NCBI RefSeq assembly: GCF_000005505.3
Contig: NC_016134.3
Location: forward strand, 40,672,150-40,736,149
DNA length: 64,000 nt
Reading direction: 5' to 3'
Origin: Brachypodium distachyon
Lineage: Eukaryota > Streptophyta > Magnoliopsida > Poales > Poaceae
Shown here: piece by piece, positions 1 to 11,837 of the stretch
Layout: each line of letters begins with the position of its first letter
Position numbering within the stretch: the first letter of the stretch is position 1
Made by a program: the position numbers and the translations under genes
Notes under the pieces: model-generated
Told to the model about the DNA's origin: nothing
What the model saw: only the letters and a program-made list of their open reading frames with translations
Database searches by the model: none

Positions 1-608
1 ATTTGATACTCTATAGCATTCCAAACAACCGGTGATATTTGTATTTCCAACATCAAAAGCAAATGTTACACCTACAGAATTGTGCTGCTATTCCGGGTGA
101 CCATTTATATCTGATCAAGGCTAAAATTGAAGGACATCTGGAACCACAAGTCAGTGTAAATGTGTGAACTGGCTTGCATGTGATTCCAATATTAATTGAA
201 GATACAGTACAAAGCAGACAGAAAACCATTATTAGGAAGTTTGGAAATTGGATAAATTCCAATCAACAGATCATTGTCAAACAAAAAGTCAATAATGGAT
301 AAATGTATACCTCGTCCACGGCCCCACTCTTTATCTTAGACTGCATTATGCACCATTTCTTGAAATGCGCACCTGGAAGCGCAGAGTGGCCACCACATTC
401 ATCAAATTGCAAAAAAGAAAATAGAAAAAAAAACATTTCCAGTTTTGTTCGAGAATAGAAATCGCAAGATAACAAAAGAAGAGAACACAAACTACAGAGA
501 TAAGAAGGAAAAACCAACCCGCACTTATTTTAAGATTGCACGAACTAGAATTGATAGTTTTCACAGACCATCTACAGAATGTATCTAGAAATTGGCTCAT
601 CAGAAAAA

Positions 609-1149
609 ACACGGAAAAAAGAATAAATAAGATGAGATTCGTCCTCCCCCTACATATTTAATTTCTTCTCCTATACAAAAACTAGCAAGACCCACTCCAT
701 TGGTAATCCCATCAATGACACCCTTATCGAAAAACTCCGTTAGTTCGGTTAATCCTCTTATACCCAAGGTAAAGAGCCTACTATAGAAAATATCTATATA
801 ACCACGATTATATGACCAACTGTATATCTTTTTTTTTACTTGATAAAAAAAGTTCTTTTTTGGACTTTCTTTGTAAAAGGAATTTTGTAAATTCAAATTC
901 TGAAAAAAAGAATAAACAGATCCATAGAAAATATATGCTATGAATAAACCGAGGATAACTAGACTTACAGAAGATATTGCATTAGTAATAAATTCATATG
1001 AATTTATAGAAGAGTTGGAACTTTCCTGAGTAAAGTTTATTGAAGGAATTAACCACTTTGATAATATGGTTAACCCCGCTGTTCCATTATCCATTATTTC
1101 ATTATCAAAAGGATTCCTATGAATCCAATGATGCTAAGTGAAATGGGAT
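609..1149 (-). pseudogene. ndhF: Nuclear plastid DNA insertion: 3' part of ndhF
   Basis: The minus strand of 640-1094 encodes the C-terminal part of chloroplast NAD(P)H dehydrogenase subunit 5, including [19 protein letters not shown] and a following [15 protein letters not shown] stretch typical of grass ndhF. In the plastid this subunit belongs to the membrane arm of the NDH complex. Here the fragment sits in an intron of the left BAGP1-like pseudogene. It lacks the N-terminal part, and one base appears to be missing near 1,110, so the upstream sequence ([10 protein letters not shown]) is in another frame from the following PFDNE. The matching intron of the right copy (around 19,449) has only the flanks, which sets the insert at about 609-1149. 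No expression is expected. Confidence 0.88.
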
Positions 1150-1459
1150 AACATCAGCTAGTAACTTGAATTAAAAAAGTAAAGAAAAAGGAGACATGTA
1201 AATGTATCTGCCACCGAAACTAACTGACCTAAGTACCTCAAAATAGGAACCAAGTGGAACATCATGTACTTGTTGTACAGTCTCAAATACCTACAAATAA
1301 CCAGTGAGAAACAAATATTGTTTATGATTTCAAGCATATAACATAATGTAACTTCTATGATTACGGACATATTAACTGTTATATTGGGATGTTCGGTTGT
1401 ACTATGAACATACCAGATCTGTTTTGTCAGCTGAAAAACCATATGCTGCCATTCAGTCA

Positions 1460-2000
1460 TCTTCTATATCTAAGTATGGGAAACCCCACTACTCCTTCCA
1501 TTCCACAATACAATGCATATAGATTTTTCACATTTGTTTAACAATACATCTCATGTTTTTCTTGGTACCCGCATCCGACCAATAACTACTCATATCAATT
1601 TATTATTAATCAATATGAATGATCATGCACTAGAAACGAGAGCTGCCTTGATCCAAGTGCACAAATCTATATGCGTTGTATTGTGGAATGGAGGGAGTAC
1701 TTGATTTTCTCTCAACATGCAGTCATGCCACATCATCACATAATTAATTTGTTCACACATTTATTTAGTGGGAAACTCATAATTTTGCACATGCATGCAT
1801 GTTACTTTCCATCAAGCTATTTTCATTAAGTGAAGAATGTATAATCTATCATACAATTACATTATATGTTTTCAATGGATACTTTTTAATTTGTTACTAT
1901 TTTTTACTCATATATGTTAACTAAGAAATTCCTTCAACAACGTGGGCTCACGTATGTTAACTAAAAAAATTTCTGCAACAACGTGCGAAGCATCGTCTAG
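1460..2000 (+). mobile_element. Small non-autonomous Helitron
   Basis: Starts TCTTCTATATCTAAG and ends GCATCGTCTAG. It sits between A (1459) and T (2001) with no target duplication, which is the Helitron pattern (5' TC, 3' CTRR, A|T target). The intact copy shows the uninterrupted exon (around 19,735). A weak short hairpin (GTGC/GCAT, GAA loop) lies just before the 3' end. The last 90 bases hold two diverged copies of a unit beginning TATGTTAACTAA. There is no coding capacity. Confidence 0.8.
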
Positions 2001-2614
2001 TTTGTGAATACGGAGGACACGTCGGACTGTGGCATATGGACTTACAATTAAGTTCTCTCACCTGACCATCATACTCGTCTGCAAGATGCCATTGTCCCAG
2101 CTGCATAAAGCGGTATTTTTAGTCAGACTAGTGTCAACTCAAAAGAACCTACTGCCTTAACAGTTCAATTAACCGGTCGGCAAATAAAGGACAGAGAACA
2201 CTGTAGTTGTCATTTCTAGCAGATCCAGCGATTATCATTAAGTAGCACAGAACTCGGAATGTGGAAGCTTACTAATTGCAGAAACATGCATGAACGACGG
2301 ATAATACATTAATACACATATACAGTTTTGTACGGATCCGTCTAGACTAGCATATAACATGTGCAAACTTAACTGGAAATTATGTAAACCTCGGAGTTTT
2401 GAAAACTCAGAACGTAACTGGTTGAACCAGGGCAGTACCATGAAATCACGCAGATTGCCTGGAAGAATTGCAGTAAGAATGTCCAACTTACATGAAAATG
2501 GGGAACACTTAAAAGACAATATCCAGGGAAAATGTTATACGATATAAATTAAAAGTAATAGTAATGATGTTCTCGAGAAAAATGGCAACAAGCCTACATT
2601 TTGCCAATTTAGTA

Positions 2615-2726
2615 CTCCCTCCGATCCATATTACTTGTTGAAATATTACATATATCTAGACGTTTTTAGACATAGATACATCCATATTTGAACAAATTTA
2701 AGACAATTAATATGTATTGGAGTGAG
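2615..2726. mobile_element. Stowaway MITE in left pseudogene
   Basis: 112 bp flanked by TA on both sides. The left end is CTCCCTCCGATCCATATTAC and the right end is a mutated inverse (TTGGAGTGAG). The corresponding intron of the right copy (near 21,047) has no element, so it arrived after the duplication. Confidence 0.8.
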
Positions 2727-4003
2727 TATTACTATTCTATTTACTGGGTTCAACAACCACATCAACAGTTTTGAGGAAAGCAGTTTCTGGAATGTCCAAC
2801 AAATCCATGAATCGCTGGGAACAAAATAATGTTATTTCGTGGGAAAACTTCAACCATGTGTACTACGGAGTACAAAAGGACAAAAGTTCCAGTCTGAAAT
2901 AGCTGACATTGTGCTGGATGCTTACGTTGATAGCTTTATCCTTGCGAGCTGTCCGATATACTGTTATGTAACTTGAATCATCACTTAATAGATTATCAAA
3001 AAACTGTTCTGCAGTACAGGGAAATGTTCCCTGAAATGAGATTCAATTAAAGATTAGTTGTCTTACCAATTGCAAATTCATGAAAGATACAGTTAGCAAT
3101 TATTACATCGAATACAGAGACTAGAACTCCTTCTTTGACAAAAGGTTGTAGTTGCCCTGTTAAATCAGCACAATCTTTTTGGAACATTTATCTCCTTCCT
3201 GCTATTTTTTCTTGAGCTACTGAGTGCACGTAATGCGGATTGAGCACGTTCCTGTGATCCCAAAACCGAATATATCAAATCAAGATGGGCATTTTTTTGT
3301 AAACCTCTGCCTATCAAGAACAGCTTCAAAACACTAGTGCACCAGCAATAAGAATCCAAATTTTCAACAGCAAAATGAATGCAGCCTGTATTTCAAATCC
3401 TTAATTATAAAAGAGGTATAAGGGGTTGAGAGTGTAAATACCTATTTCTCAGCCTCTATCATCGTATGGAAGTTCTTGACAGCTCGTTGCAATGCTTTAA
3501 TTGTGTGGTTTCTGTCCCAAAACGATGCAAATTTATATCTGACTCTTCCTGCAAAAATAATATAAGAAAATGTGACATAGAGCAATTGACCACACTTGCG
3601 ATCTTATCTAGATTGCCTTTTGGCAGCTCCTAAAAATCGTGCGGTTTTTCTGCTATGCAATTTTGGTTATCATCGTACTTTTAGTATGTTTTCTGGCATG
3701 AAGCACAACCTTTAGCTCTATGAGCATGCTTAATAATTTTGGCTTCCGTTCAGTTTTGCCGCATCAAGATAAACTGGGCAACTAAATTTCTGGTGAAGTC
3801 TTGCAACCTACAATCACAGTACTCAAATTTACATGGAGTCTTTGACTAATAATAAATACCAAAAATGTTGGTACTGTTCAAAAATAGAAGTAAGCATCAA
3901 GATCAAAAAGAAAATGTTCAAGATTTAATGGGTGCGGAAAACCACATTACAGGTTAAGAACTATGCAGGATTGCAAGTTTTCAACCTTACCGTCAGGGCA
4001 TCA

Positions 4004-4120
<117 letters not shown>

Positions 4121-4400
4121 TTAACATCTTTGGAAAGGAAATGATGTAAAAAAACACAGAAAAGAAGTAGGAAAAGGCTTACCTCATCAATATCTCTCAA
4201 AGGAGCACAACCTTCATATATAAGAAAGAGATGTTCTTAGTCACACGATGTATCAACTATCAACCAAAGGTAAACAATTGATTTACTTCTAATACCGGCT
4301 ATCTAACTTTAACAAAGTACAAATTTCCTAAGCTCATACGGCAAAAAACATGTCCAATGGTACAATACGCGGCCCAACTTATATATGGCATCAGAACATA

Positions 4401-6641
4401 CGAGAAAGCTCTTCCGCGCCCGACCACCCCATCCGGTTAATTCCATCTACTCCTCCTCCTCCACAGGGCATCTCCAAGAGAACCTCCCAAATCCTCTCCA
4501 TTTGTCCAAATTTGTCTATATGGGAGTCCATGAACAAAATACACAATTCAATGGGAATCCTCATTTGTCCAAAAGTCGTCCACACCCCCATTTCTTTCCC
4601 AAATTTGGGAAGAGTATGGGAGTCCCCATTTGTGCAAAACTTCTCCAAACCTTGTCCACTTGTCTTCTTGGCCCACATGTCAAAGACTCATGAAAAGAGA
4701 AATAGGGGGTTACCATTGGACAACTTGATATTTTACTTACCCCCATTTGTCCAAAAACCACTCAAATGGACAAATGGGGAGGACAAATCGGGGCTCACCC
4801 TTGGAGGGAATCTCCAGCCACGAAAACGACAAAGTGGTTCGTTTGGGTCGCGTGCCGGACAGAAAATGGCCCGAGTCCGGCCTTCGTCCGTTTGGGTCGG
4901 GCCGCGCGTCCAGCGGGGAGACACAAATTGAGAAAAAAAACATGCAGAAGAACACAACATGAATCTAAAATTTGCTTCATTTCATAGATAGCCCCCGAGC
5001 GGCCTTCGTCCTCCTACACCAGGAGGGGAATGATGGTTATACTAGAGTGGGTTGTGAACCACTTTTAGGAAATCTAAATTTCCAAAATGGTTCCTAACCC
5101 ACCCCAGTGTAGCCAGCTTTCCACTCCCGGAATCTACTCGTCCTCGCCGGGGAACCAGAGTAGCGGCGCCACGTCCTTGTCGGCTTGCCAGGCCCGACGT
5201 TTTATTTCGAACGCATGGTCCGCCGCCATCCCCCTGGCGATCTCCACGTCGTCCAAGGCCTTTCGGCGGGCGTCGCCCTTGGCGCCATGCTCCGACGAGG
5301 CCTTCTTCGCGAGGGAAATGAGGCGCTCCTCCTCTTCCTCAAGAGGCCCGAGAACCCGAAACTCGACGTAGGGGGCGCACTCCTTCAACGCCACCACTTC
5401 TTCCATGCGCGGCCCTTTCTTCCTCTGGCCCGCGCCGCTGCGCCTCCTATTGCAACGCCGTCCGGATCCACGACTGGCGCCCACGTTCGTACTGAACGCC
5501 GACGGTGGAGAATGCCGAGGAATCCATGGTGGCGATGTCCGATGGGACATGTGCCGAGGATTCCATGGTGGCAGTGGCCGACGAGAGAGACGCCGAGGAT
5601 TCCATGGTGGCAGTGGCCGACGGGAGAGATGCCGAGGATTCCATCCTAGGGTTTTTGGCGAGGTGGGTGGAGTGGGGATGTCGACCGGGATGCGTGTTTC
5701 TGCCTCGTTGCCATGTGGGGACGGGGAGGCGAAAAGGTTTGACCGAACGGACGCGCGGACCGAGCCGGTGCTCCATTTCTCGGTCCGTGGGGACGCAAAT
5801 CCGGCACAGATTTGCGCCCGGAATGCGTCTTCGCGGATGAAAAAGCGGGCGCCCGCCCAAATCCGTCGCCCCGCCGGACCACGCTTTTGGTCCGTGTCCC
5901 GCAAACGGACCGTGCCGGCCCAAATGGGTCGCCCCGCTGGAGGTGACCTTATCTGCTCCACGCGGGACCTCCTCCTCCAGATCTCCTCAGACTGACACCA
6001 ACTGCCACTCCTTCCGTCCGCCGCCGCTCCTCCCGGCTTCTCCTCTCCAGCCGGCCCTCCTTCCGGCACTACGACGCGCTGCTCCCCCAAGGCCACAACT
6101 CCTATACGCCTCCGCGGCTCCCTGCCGGCAGGCAGTGACTCCTTTCGTGCGCTACCCCATCTCCTCCGTGCTGGTCGGGCTTCTCCCATGCGCCGCCGCC
6201 AGCGTATGGGTTGTCATCGCCTGAGGCCCAAATCCCCACCATGGCGGCTCCCGCCAACCGTGCTTCTCCGTCGCCAGTCGGTGCGCTTGTTTTTTATTAA
6301 TTTCTTCCGAAATTTGAGAAAATTAAAGTTTGGAAATATTTTGAAGGGTGAGAAAACTGAAAGTTTGGAGAAAAAAAAGTTGAAAAGGTTTCAGAAAATT
6401 AAAAGCTGGGAAAGGATTAAAGTTAATAAACTAAAACCAAAAGTTAGGAGAAGTAAAAGTTGAAAATCAAAAGTTGGAGAAAACCAAAGCTGGGGAAAAG
6501 TATAAGTGCTGGGGATGAAAAAAAGTAGGACGAAAAACCAAAAAAGAAGAAACAAAACCCTCTTCCGACAGTCCCAAAATGGGCTGTCGGAATCGTCCGC
6601 GAAAACCTTCCCTGGCGGAGCTCCGGTAGTTAGTTCTGCCC
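4401..6641. mobile_element. 2.24-kb unclassified insertion in left pseudogene
   Basis: Absent from the right copy (near 22,907). It is bounded by CAGAACATA (4392-4400) and CAGAATATA (6642-6650), a probable 9-bp target duplication with one change, as made by Mutator-like elements. I could not see convincing terminal inverted repeats, so the class is uncertain. Inside are rearranged TTTGTCC-rich sequence, an imperfect fold-back around 5,045-5,110, a GC-rich part holding a 39-bp minisatellite, and a purine-rich tail from about 6,300. A minus-strand open frame at 5,134-5,405 ends in an acidic/Lys-rich stretch finishing WFPGEDE. I do not recognise it; it may be captured or element-encoded. Confidence 0.6.
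5514..5646. repeat. 39-bp minisatellite, 3.4 units
   Basis: Units at 5514-5552, 5553-5591, 5592-5630 and a partial unit to 5646, each beginning GCCGAGGAWTCCATGGTGGC. The period is a multiple of three, so several frames read through as 13-residue repeats. This explains the long open frames here without implying a gene. Confidence 0.85.
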
Positions 6642-7277
6642 CAGAATATAATCATGCATACAGAAAACAACTCGTGTTAACCAGGACTGGTAGCTTCATC
6701 GATTCAGATGTATGAGGAAACTGATGCATGGCAGCAAGTACAGCAAATATACTTCCGGAAAGCTGGAATTCAACAGAATTTTCCTACACATTGCGGTACT
6801 GGCAACCAGCAATAGTGCAATATTGCAAAAGGAGAAGTAAGTCTTAGTGAGCAAATAACATGGAATAGTGGGAACCTAGAATGGTTGATAACAAGAACGT
6901 AACAACCATTTAGCACATGAACTATGGAAAACAAACATAAAAATCATTCTAGTATTATTTTCAGTTTCCAATGAATTATTGAATGACATGCCTATGGAGC
7001 CATGGTTTCCGTAGGATGTCAATCAGCAGGACAAGGTAATACCTAACTACGCCAGCATTTAAGAACCACAGGACACAAGTCTGCTCGTCAACTTAATCCA
7101 GTTTCCAAAAAAACCCGACAAAATTAGTGTTTCCATATGTATGCTGTTATCATACTGTTTCCTTATTTACTCTGTTATCCAACAAACGGTCACCATAAGT
7201 AGTTATCGAAATATTTTCAAGAAAGGTGCATTTCAGTAGATGGACAATGGGGCAGGCTCTATGCATAAAACTTGCTA

Positions 7278-7390
7278 CTCCCTCCGTTTCATAATTCTTG
7301 TCGAAATATTACATGTATCTAGATGTTTTTTAGCAATAGATACATCCATTTTTTGGCAAATTTGAGACAAGAATAATAAAACGGAGGGAG
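7278..7390. mobile_element. Stowaway MITE
   Basis: 113 bp between TA dinucleotides. The terminal inverted repeats CTCCCTCCGTTTCATAATTC and AAACGGAGGGAG match well, and the subterminal TTCTTGTC/GACAAGAA is also paired. It lies in an intron of the left pseudogene. Confidence 0.9.
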
Positions 7391-7947
7391 TAACATTTAT
7401 TAGCATTTGCTAATATCTTATGATTGCCAAAGTGTCTCTATAGAGTTTAGAAGCACGATAAAATCAACAGGACATTAAAAAATGAATATTTTTCCAACAA
7501 ACACAGCCAAAGGATGAGATTGAAAATAATGTATGTCAGAATCAAAAAAAGAAAAAGAAAATAATGTATGTAAGCTAACCTTGATCTGCTTAGAAAAGAC
7601 GTTTGAATGGAAGCAAATGTGCCATGAAGACACATAGTACATGCGGCCGTGATACAGAAATGACCTCTCAAGTGCAGACGAGTAACTGTGTTCGACAACC
7701 TGAAAGACGAAGAAATCACTAAGCAGTGACACAATACTCTTGCAAGTTGGAACTTTAGTTTAGTAGATCTATTTACTTGCCTCATCTGGACGGAGCCCAA
7801 AAATTGTCTGCAAATGACCTGGCTTTTGGTGCACTACAGTTGGGCCTTGTTTGTCCAACGAAATCCTTCTACGAGCATCAGCCTCAGCAGAGTTGTTTAG
7901 AGCTCTAAAGCACAAAATGTTTAATATGTCATAATTCTTGACACGTA

Positions 7948-8049
7948 CTCCTTCTGATCCTAAATTGTTGTCGAAATATTACATGTATGACGTTTTTTAA
8001 GAATAGATACATCCAACAAATTTGAGTCAAGAATTAGGATCAGAGGGAG
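7948..8049. mobile_element. Stowaway MITE with resolved empty site
   Basis: 102 bp with CTCCTTCTGATCC and GGATCAGAGGGAG ends and TA on each side. The right copy of the gene has a single TA at the matching place (near 23,722), giving a clean empty site. Confidence 0.9.
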
Positions 8050-8410
8050 TATCATTGATTTCAATGAGTAAAACAAATGAGTTAGGCAAAACAAGGTACT
8101 GAATCAGGGCTAGCATAGCGAAATCTTAAAATACAGCTACCGCAGTTTACTATTGGAAGCATAAAATGTTTGATATGTCAGAAGATTACCAACATAGGAC
8201 TAGTGCAAAACGTGTGCGTTACAACTTGCGACAGATTAAAAAATAATCTTATAACACAAGCAATGTTTAAAATATTGCTATACTGTCTGCCATTTATGCT
8301 AAATTAGATAATCTATGATTCGCTCCCATCTCAAACATTTATGCCAAACTCAATATGCTGTGGCAACAAGCTGATGGACTGGCGCCAACTGATTTACATC
8401 TTTGTATGAA

Positions 8411-9222
8411 CTAGTGGATACCTCGCGAGTAGCGCGGGCCTCAAAGGGCACCACATTTCTCCATACGTGAAACAAAAATAAATTGGAATGAAGCAAAATA
8501 AACATCATAAGAGTATTGCAACTCATGGTATGATTCATGTAAGAGAGAATGCAAATAAACTTGTATGGTATAAAAATTAATTCATCTTCGTGAATAATTC
8601 CTAACGTGTGACTGAAAAAAAATTAGGTTAAACTACATGTTGCTTCTTCCATAAGAATAACTCGAAGATGCGGCATCTCATTTTTCAGGTAATCAATGTT
8701 GATAAAATGGATGATCACACGGTAGCTGGCTTGGAATGTGAACATGAGAAGACATATTTTTGAAAGTTAGCCACACCGGTGGTGATTTAGTATCCCTCGG
8801 CTTTTGAATTATATAGATAAATTTCTTGTAGGTTTCTTATGCTGGAATGGTGAAAGGAAAGAGAATATGGCTTGGTGAACTAGGTGACGTCCTAGAGGTA
8901 AAGAGTTATGATGAGAGTGGCTTGAGATGAAAATTCTATGTTTTTACGCCACATAGAGAACGATAGAGAATTTTTTGCAAATGCTAAGAGTTGGTTGAGT
9001 TTATGATGACATGGACACCGTGCATGTTGAGTTTACAAACATTAAATGAATCTTAGTGGAGATCAATGGTGATGATGTGGACACTTTGCATGTTGAACTT
9101 ACAAAGGTTAAATGAATCTTAGTAGAGGTCAATGGTGATGATGTGGACACTTTGCATGTTGAGGTTGCAAACATTAAATGAGTTTTAGTGGGAATCAACT
9201 TTATAGATATTATAGATATAGA
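8411..9222 (-). mobile_element. Non-autonomous Helitron, about 812 bp
   Basis: Read on the minus strand it begins TCTATATCTATAATATC at 9222 and ends CTAG at 8411. A GC-rich hairpin (CCCGCGCTACTCGCGAGG) lies about 10 bases before that end, and the flanks are A and T. This is the Helitron 3'-end layout. The element is absent from the right copy near 24,060. It contains a 66-bp tandem repeat at 9004-9201 and no protein-coding capacity. Confidence 0.75.
9004..9201. repeat. 66-bp tandem repeat inside Helitron
   Basis: Three units starting near 9004, 9070 and 9136, each with a core GATGTGGACACTTTGCATG (first unit diverged). Confidence 0.85.
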
Positions 9223-10566
9223 TTAGAGATATAAATATTATTGATTTTAACCACACAAAATAAGGGCAACACAAGGTACTGCATCGGGGACTAGAATATC
9301 AAAATCTTAAAATACAGCTGGCACAGTTTTTATTTGCATAGTGAACATAACAGAAATACAATACTGTAGTTTCACACTTTCACTTAAATTGTCCAAAAGG
9401 ACCGAGTAAAATAGCGAAGCAAGTGACTTCGACATGTGAAAGCTGTCACAGCATGCAGATTTTCACAGCAGACAGCTGACATGATAAAAAGATTGCAGTT
9501 CACGGCAAATTAATAATAAGAATAAGGCTATAGGCAATTGACCTGGAGGAACTCTCGTGAACCTTGATTGCTTTAATATCAAGACACGCCTGACAATACA
9601 GAAAAGTATAATGTGATAGTTGCAAATAAAAGATCAACTTTCAGAAGTCAAGTGGTTTTGTGTAGAAATCAATTACCTGGCCTGATGAGCTGTCAAGCGT
9701 ATACCAAACAGGTCCACTCTGCCTTTCAGACTCAACTGGAACAGTGGCAGAACCAAGTGTTGTGCTCTTCCATACAATGTCCCAATCATATATTTTCACC
9801 TTTATCTATGACAGTGTACATAACAAATGCATGAGTGTATCCTTGATAAAGTACCTCTCAGTAAGCACCGGTGGAAGACTTCTTGGGCCTCATATGACTG
9901 TTCTCAAGGAGGTCTCTTAAGAAAATATTGCCAGAAATAAACTTCTAACTTGAGAACAGCCTCAATGAAATATCTTGACTGGCAAAGCTGTGAAATATCT
10001 ATTTTATTTAGCTTGCTCTCCTCTGTTTGTGTTAATCTTAGACCTTTGAATCTGATAAAATTTTCCTGTCTTCCCGGTTTTGCGGTCTTGTAGACCCTTT
10101 GTACAGGCATTGGCTATTGACACAGATCTTCCTGTGTTTGAAGGACTTCCATGGAAACATTGCAGACATCTTTTAATGGAAAACTGAGCAAAAGCACCAT
10201 TACATTAGTGATGGTAAACCATCTCAAGAATACAGTCAAATTTGAACTAGCAGTCTGACTAAGCAAAAGATGAAGCCGCACAAAGGCGCTTTACTTTGAC
10301 AAAGTTATTGTATTAAACTAAACATATAAATATAAATGTGTGTCAAAGTGGTGCGCCAAGTAGTTTGGCTAGCTTCTGTACATGAATTGTGATTGTGTCA
10401 TGTTACTTGTAGTTCTAACAGCTATGAATAGACAATGCATGTTTTAAGGGAGAATCAGAACTAGCCAGAAGAGAAAATACTGGTAAAACCTTTACAGGAA
10501 GACTGTCAACAAAAAAAATTGAATTCCTCTCCCCACATTGGGTTTCTTGAGCCAGGAACCATGGAG

Positions 10567-11361
10567 CTGTAAGGAGTAAGAGATATAATAAACAAAGGAA
10601 ATATGTAGATACTACAAAATTACCTGCTACCCTCTATTATTTTGTCAAGCAGAAATAATACTATTTAATATATTAGTAGAAAACTTTTTCATTTGAAATT
10701 GTTTCCACGACCACCTTCCACCATTGATTTTCCCATAAAATATTATCAGGATATATAGCATATCACAATCTCCCAAGTCTTTCGCTCGGATTTCAGGAGT
10801 TTTGGCATAGCGAGACTTTCATGGCAATCATCCATTCATTCCTCTCTTAGTTATATCAGTCTGCAATTGCTAGATCTAAACTCAGCTTCTCCTTCTATTG
10901 CCCTGCGTCAGAACACTCCTGCACCAATAGTGTTTCGCACCCCTGCCATCTCAGTAACAACAATGTACCAATAGTACAGTAGTGTATCTATTCACTGGAC
11001 ATTATATTTCTCTTCAGATCTCCTTGAAATTGCGAAAATGCTATTCAGCTCCCGAGCTACTTCTCGCTCGCTATCCTGGGCGTGAGAGTTACTCCGAGAT
11101 CCAGTTTCCTGGGCCCACGCTCTGCGTATTCCGACGGCCCATCTGTATTTCCCTCGTATTGTGGCTGGCTCTAACGGTCCGATGCCCCAACAAACCGGGA
11201 TGAGCCCGAACAAAAAACCTACCCCATTTAACTCATCGTAGTCTGCATTTTCACCCACCCCTGTAACTACCTATGCGCCTTAATTACGGAGAATCCACGC
11301 TTGTCGTTTATTCAAACCGAACTGCTCGTTGTTCTGCAGATCCACATTCTTCACCACTTCA
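10567..11361. other. Upstream flank of left pseudogene
   Basis: Intronic similarity to the right copy continues to about 10,975 and then stops, so the duplicated block or a later deletion ends there. Between 10,980 and 11,361 I see no gene, no clear repeat end and no start of the copia 5' LTR. Confidence 0.5.
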
Positions 11362-11797
11362 CCGTTGATTGTGATCAAATCCACTGGCCTGAAGTTCCGG
11401 ACGAACTTCCGGCTATTCCAGGCGCTGGAAGTTCCGGCCCAACTTTCGGATGCTTTCTGTTACTTTTCGAGAGCGGAACTTGCTGCGGAACTTCCGGATA
11501 TTTAAGAATATGCGGAACTTCCGGCCTCCAACCGGAACTTCCGGTGTGCCCGTTACGGATCTGACTTGCCTTAATGTTCCTGCTATATATACCCCTTGTA
11601 TGCCGCCGTTTTGGGATGAGTTGAGTTCGTGAAATCTCCTTGGCGTTGTAAACACTCTCCATATAGTGAAGTTTCGCTGGCTGGCGCCCGTGGTTTTCCC
11701 CTCTCGTTGTTTGAGAGGGTTTTCCACGTTAAATCCGTGTGTCCCCGTGCTGTGATTTCTTCTTCATTTTTCGTTCTTACTTGTCGCGTTCATAACA
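11362..11797 (+). repeat. 5' LTR (truncated)
   Basis: Aligns with 15,955-16,389 of the right LTR. Ends ...CATAACA just before the primer binding site. Contains repeated AACTTCCGG/CCGGAAGTT motifs and a TATATATA box. Confidence 0.85.
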
Positions 11798-11837
11798 AGT
11801 GGTATCAGAGCCCCAGGTTCCGCCTAGGGTTTGCGAC

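Noticed and set aside
5134..6189. 351-codon minus-strand open frame
   Set aside because: It runs through a GC-rich part of the 2.2-kb insertion and a 39-bp minisatellite whose period preserves frame. No domain is recognised except an uncharacterised C-terminal stretch.
11176..11200. GGTCCGATG-CCC resemblance to the C2 exon at 25,612-25,709
   Set aside because: Only about 13 bases match, with no extension and no splice sites. It is too short to claim the missing exon of the left copy.
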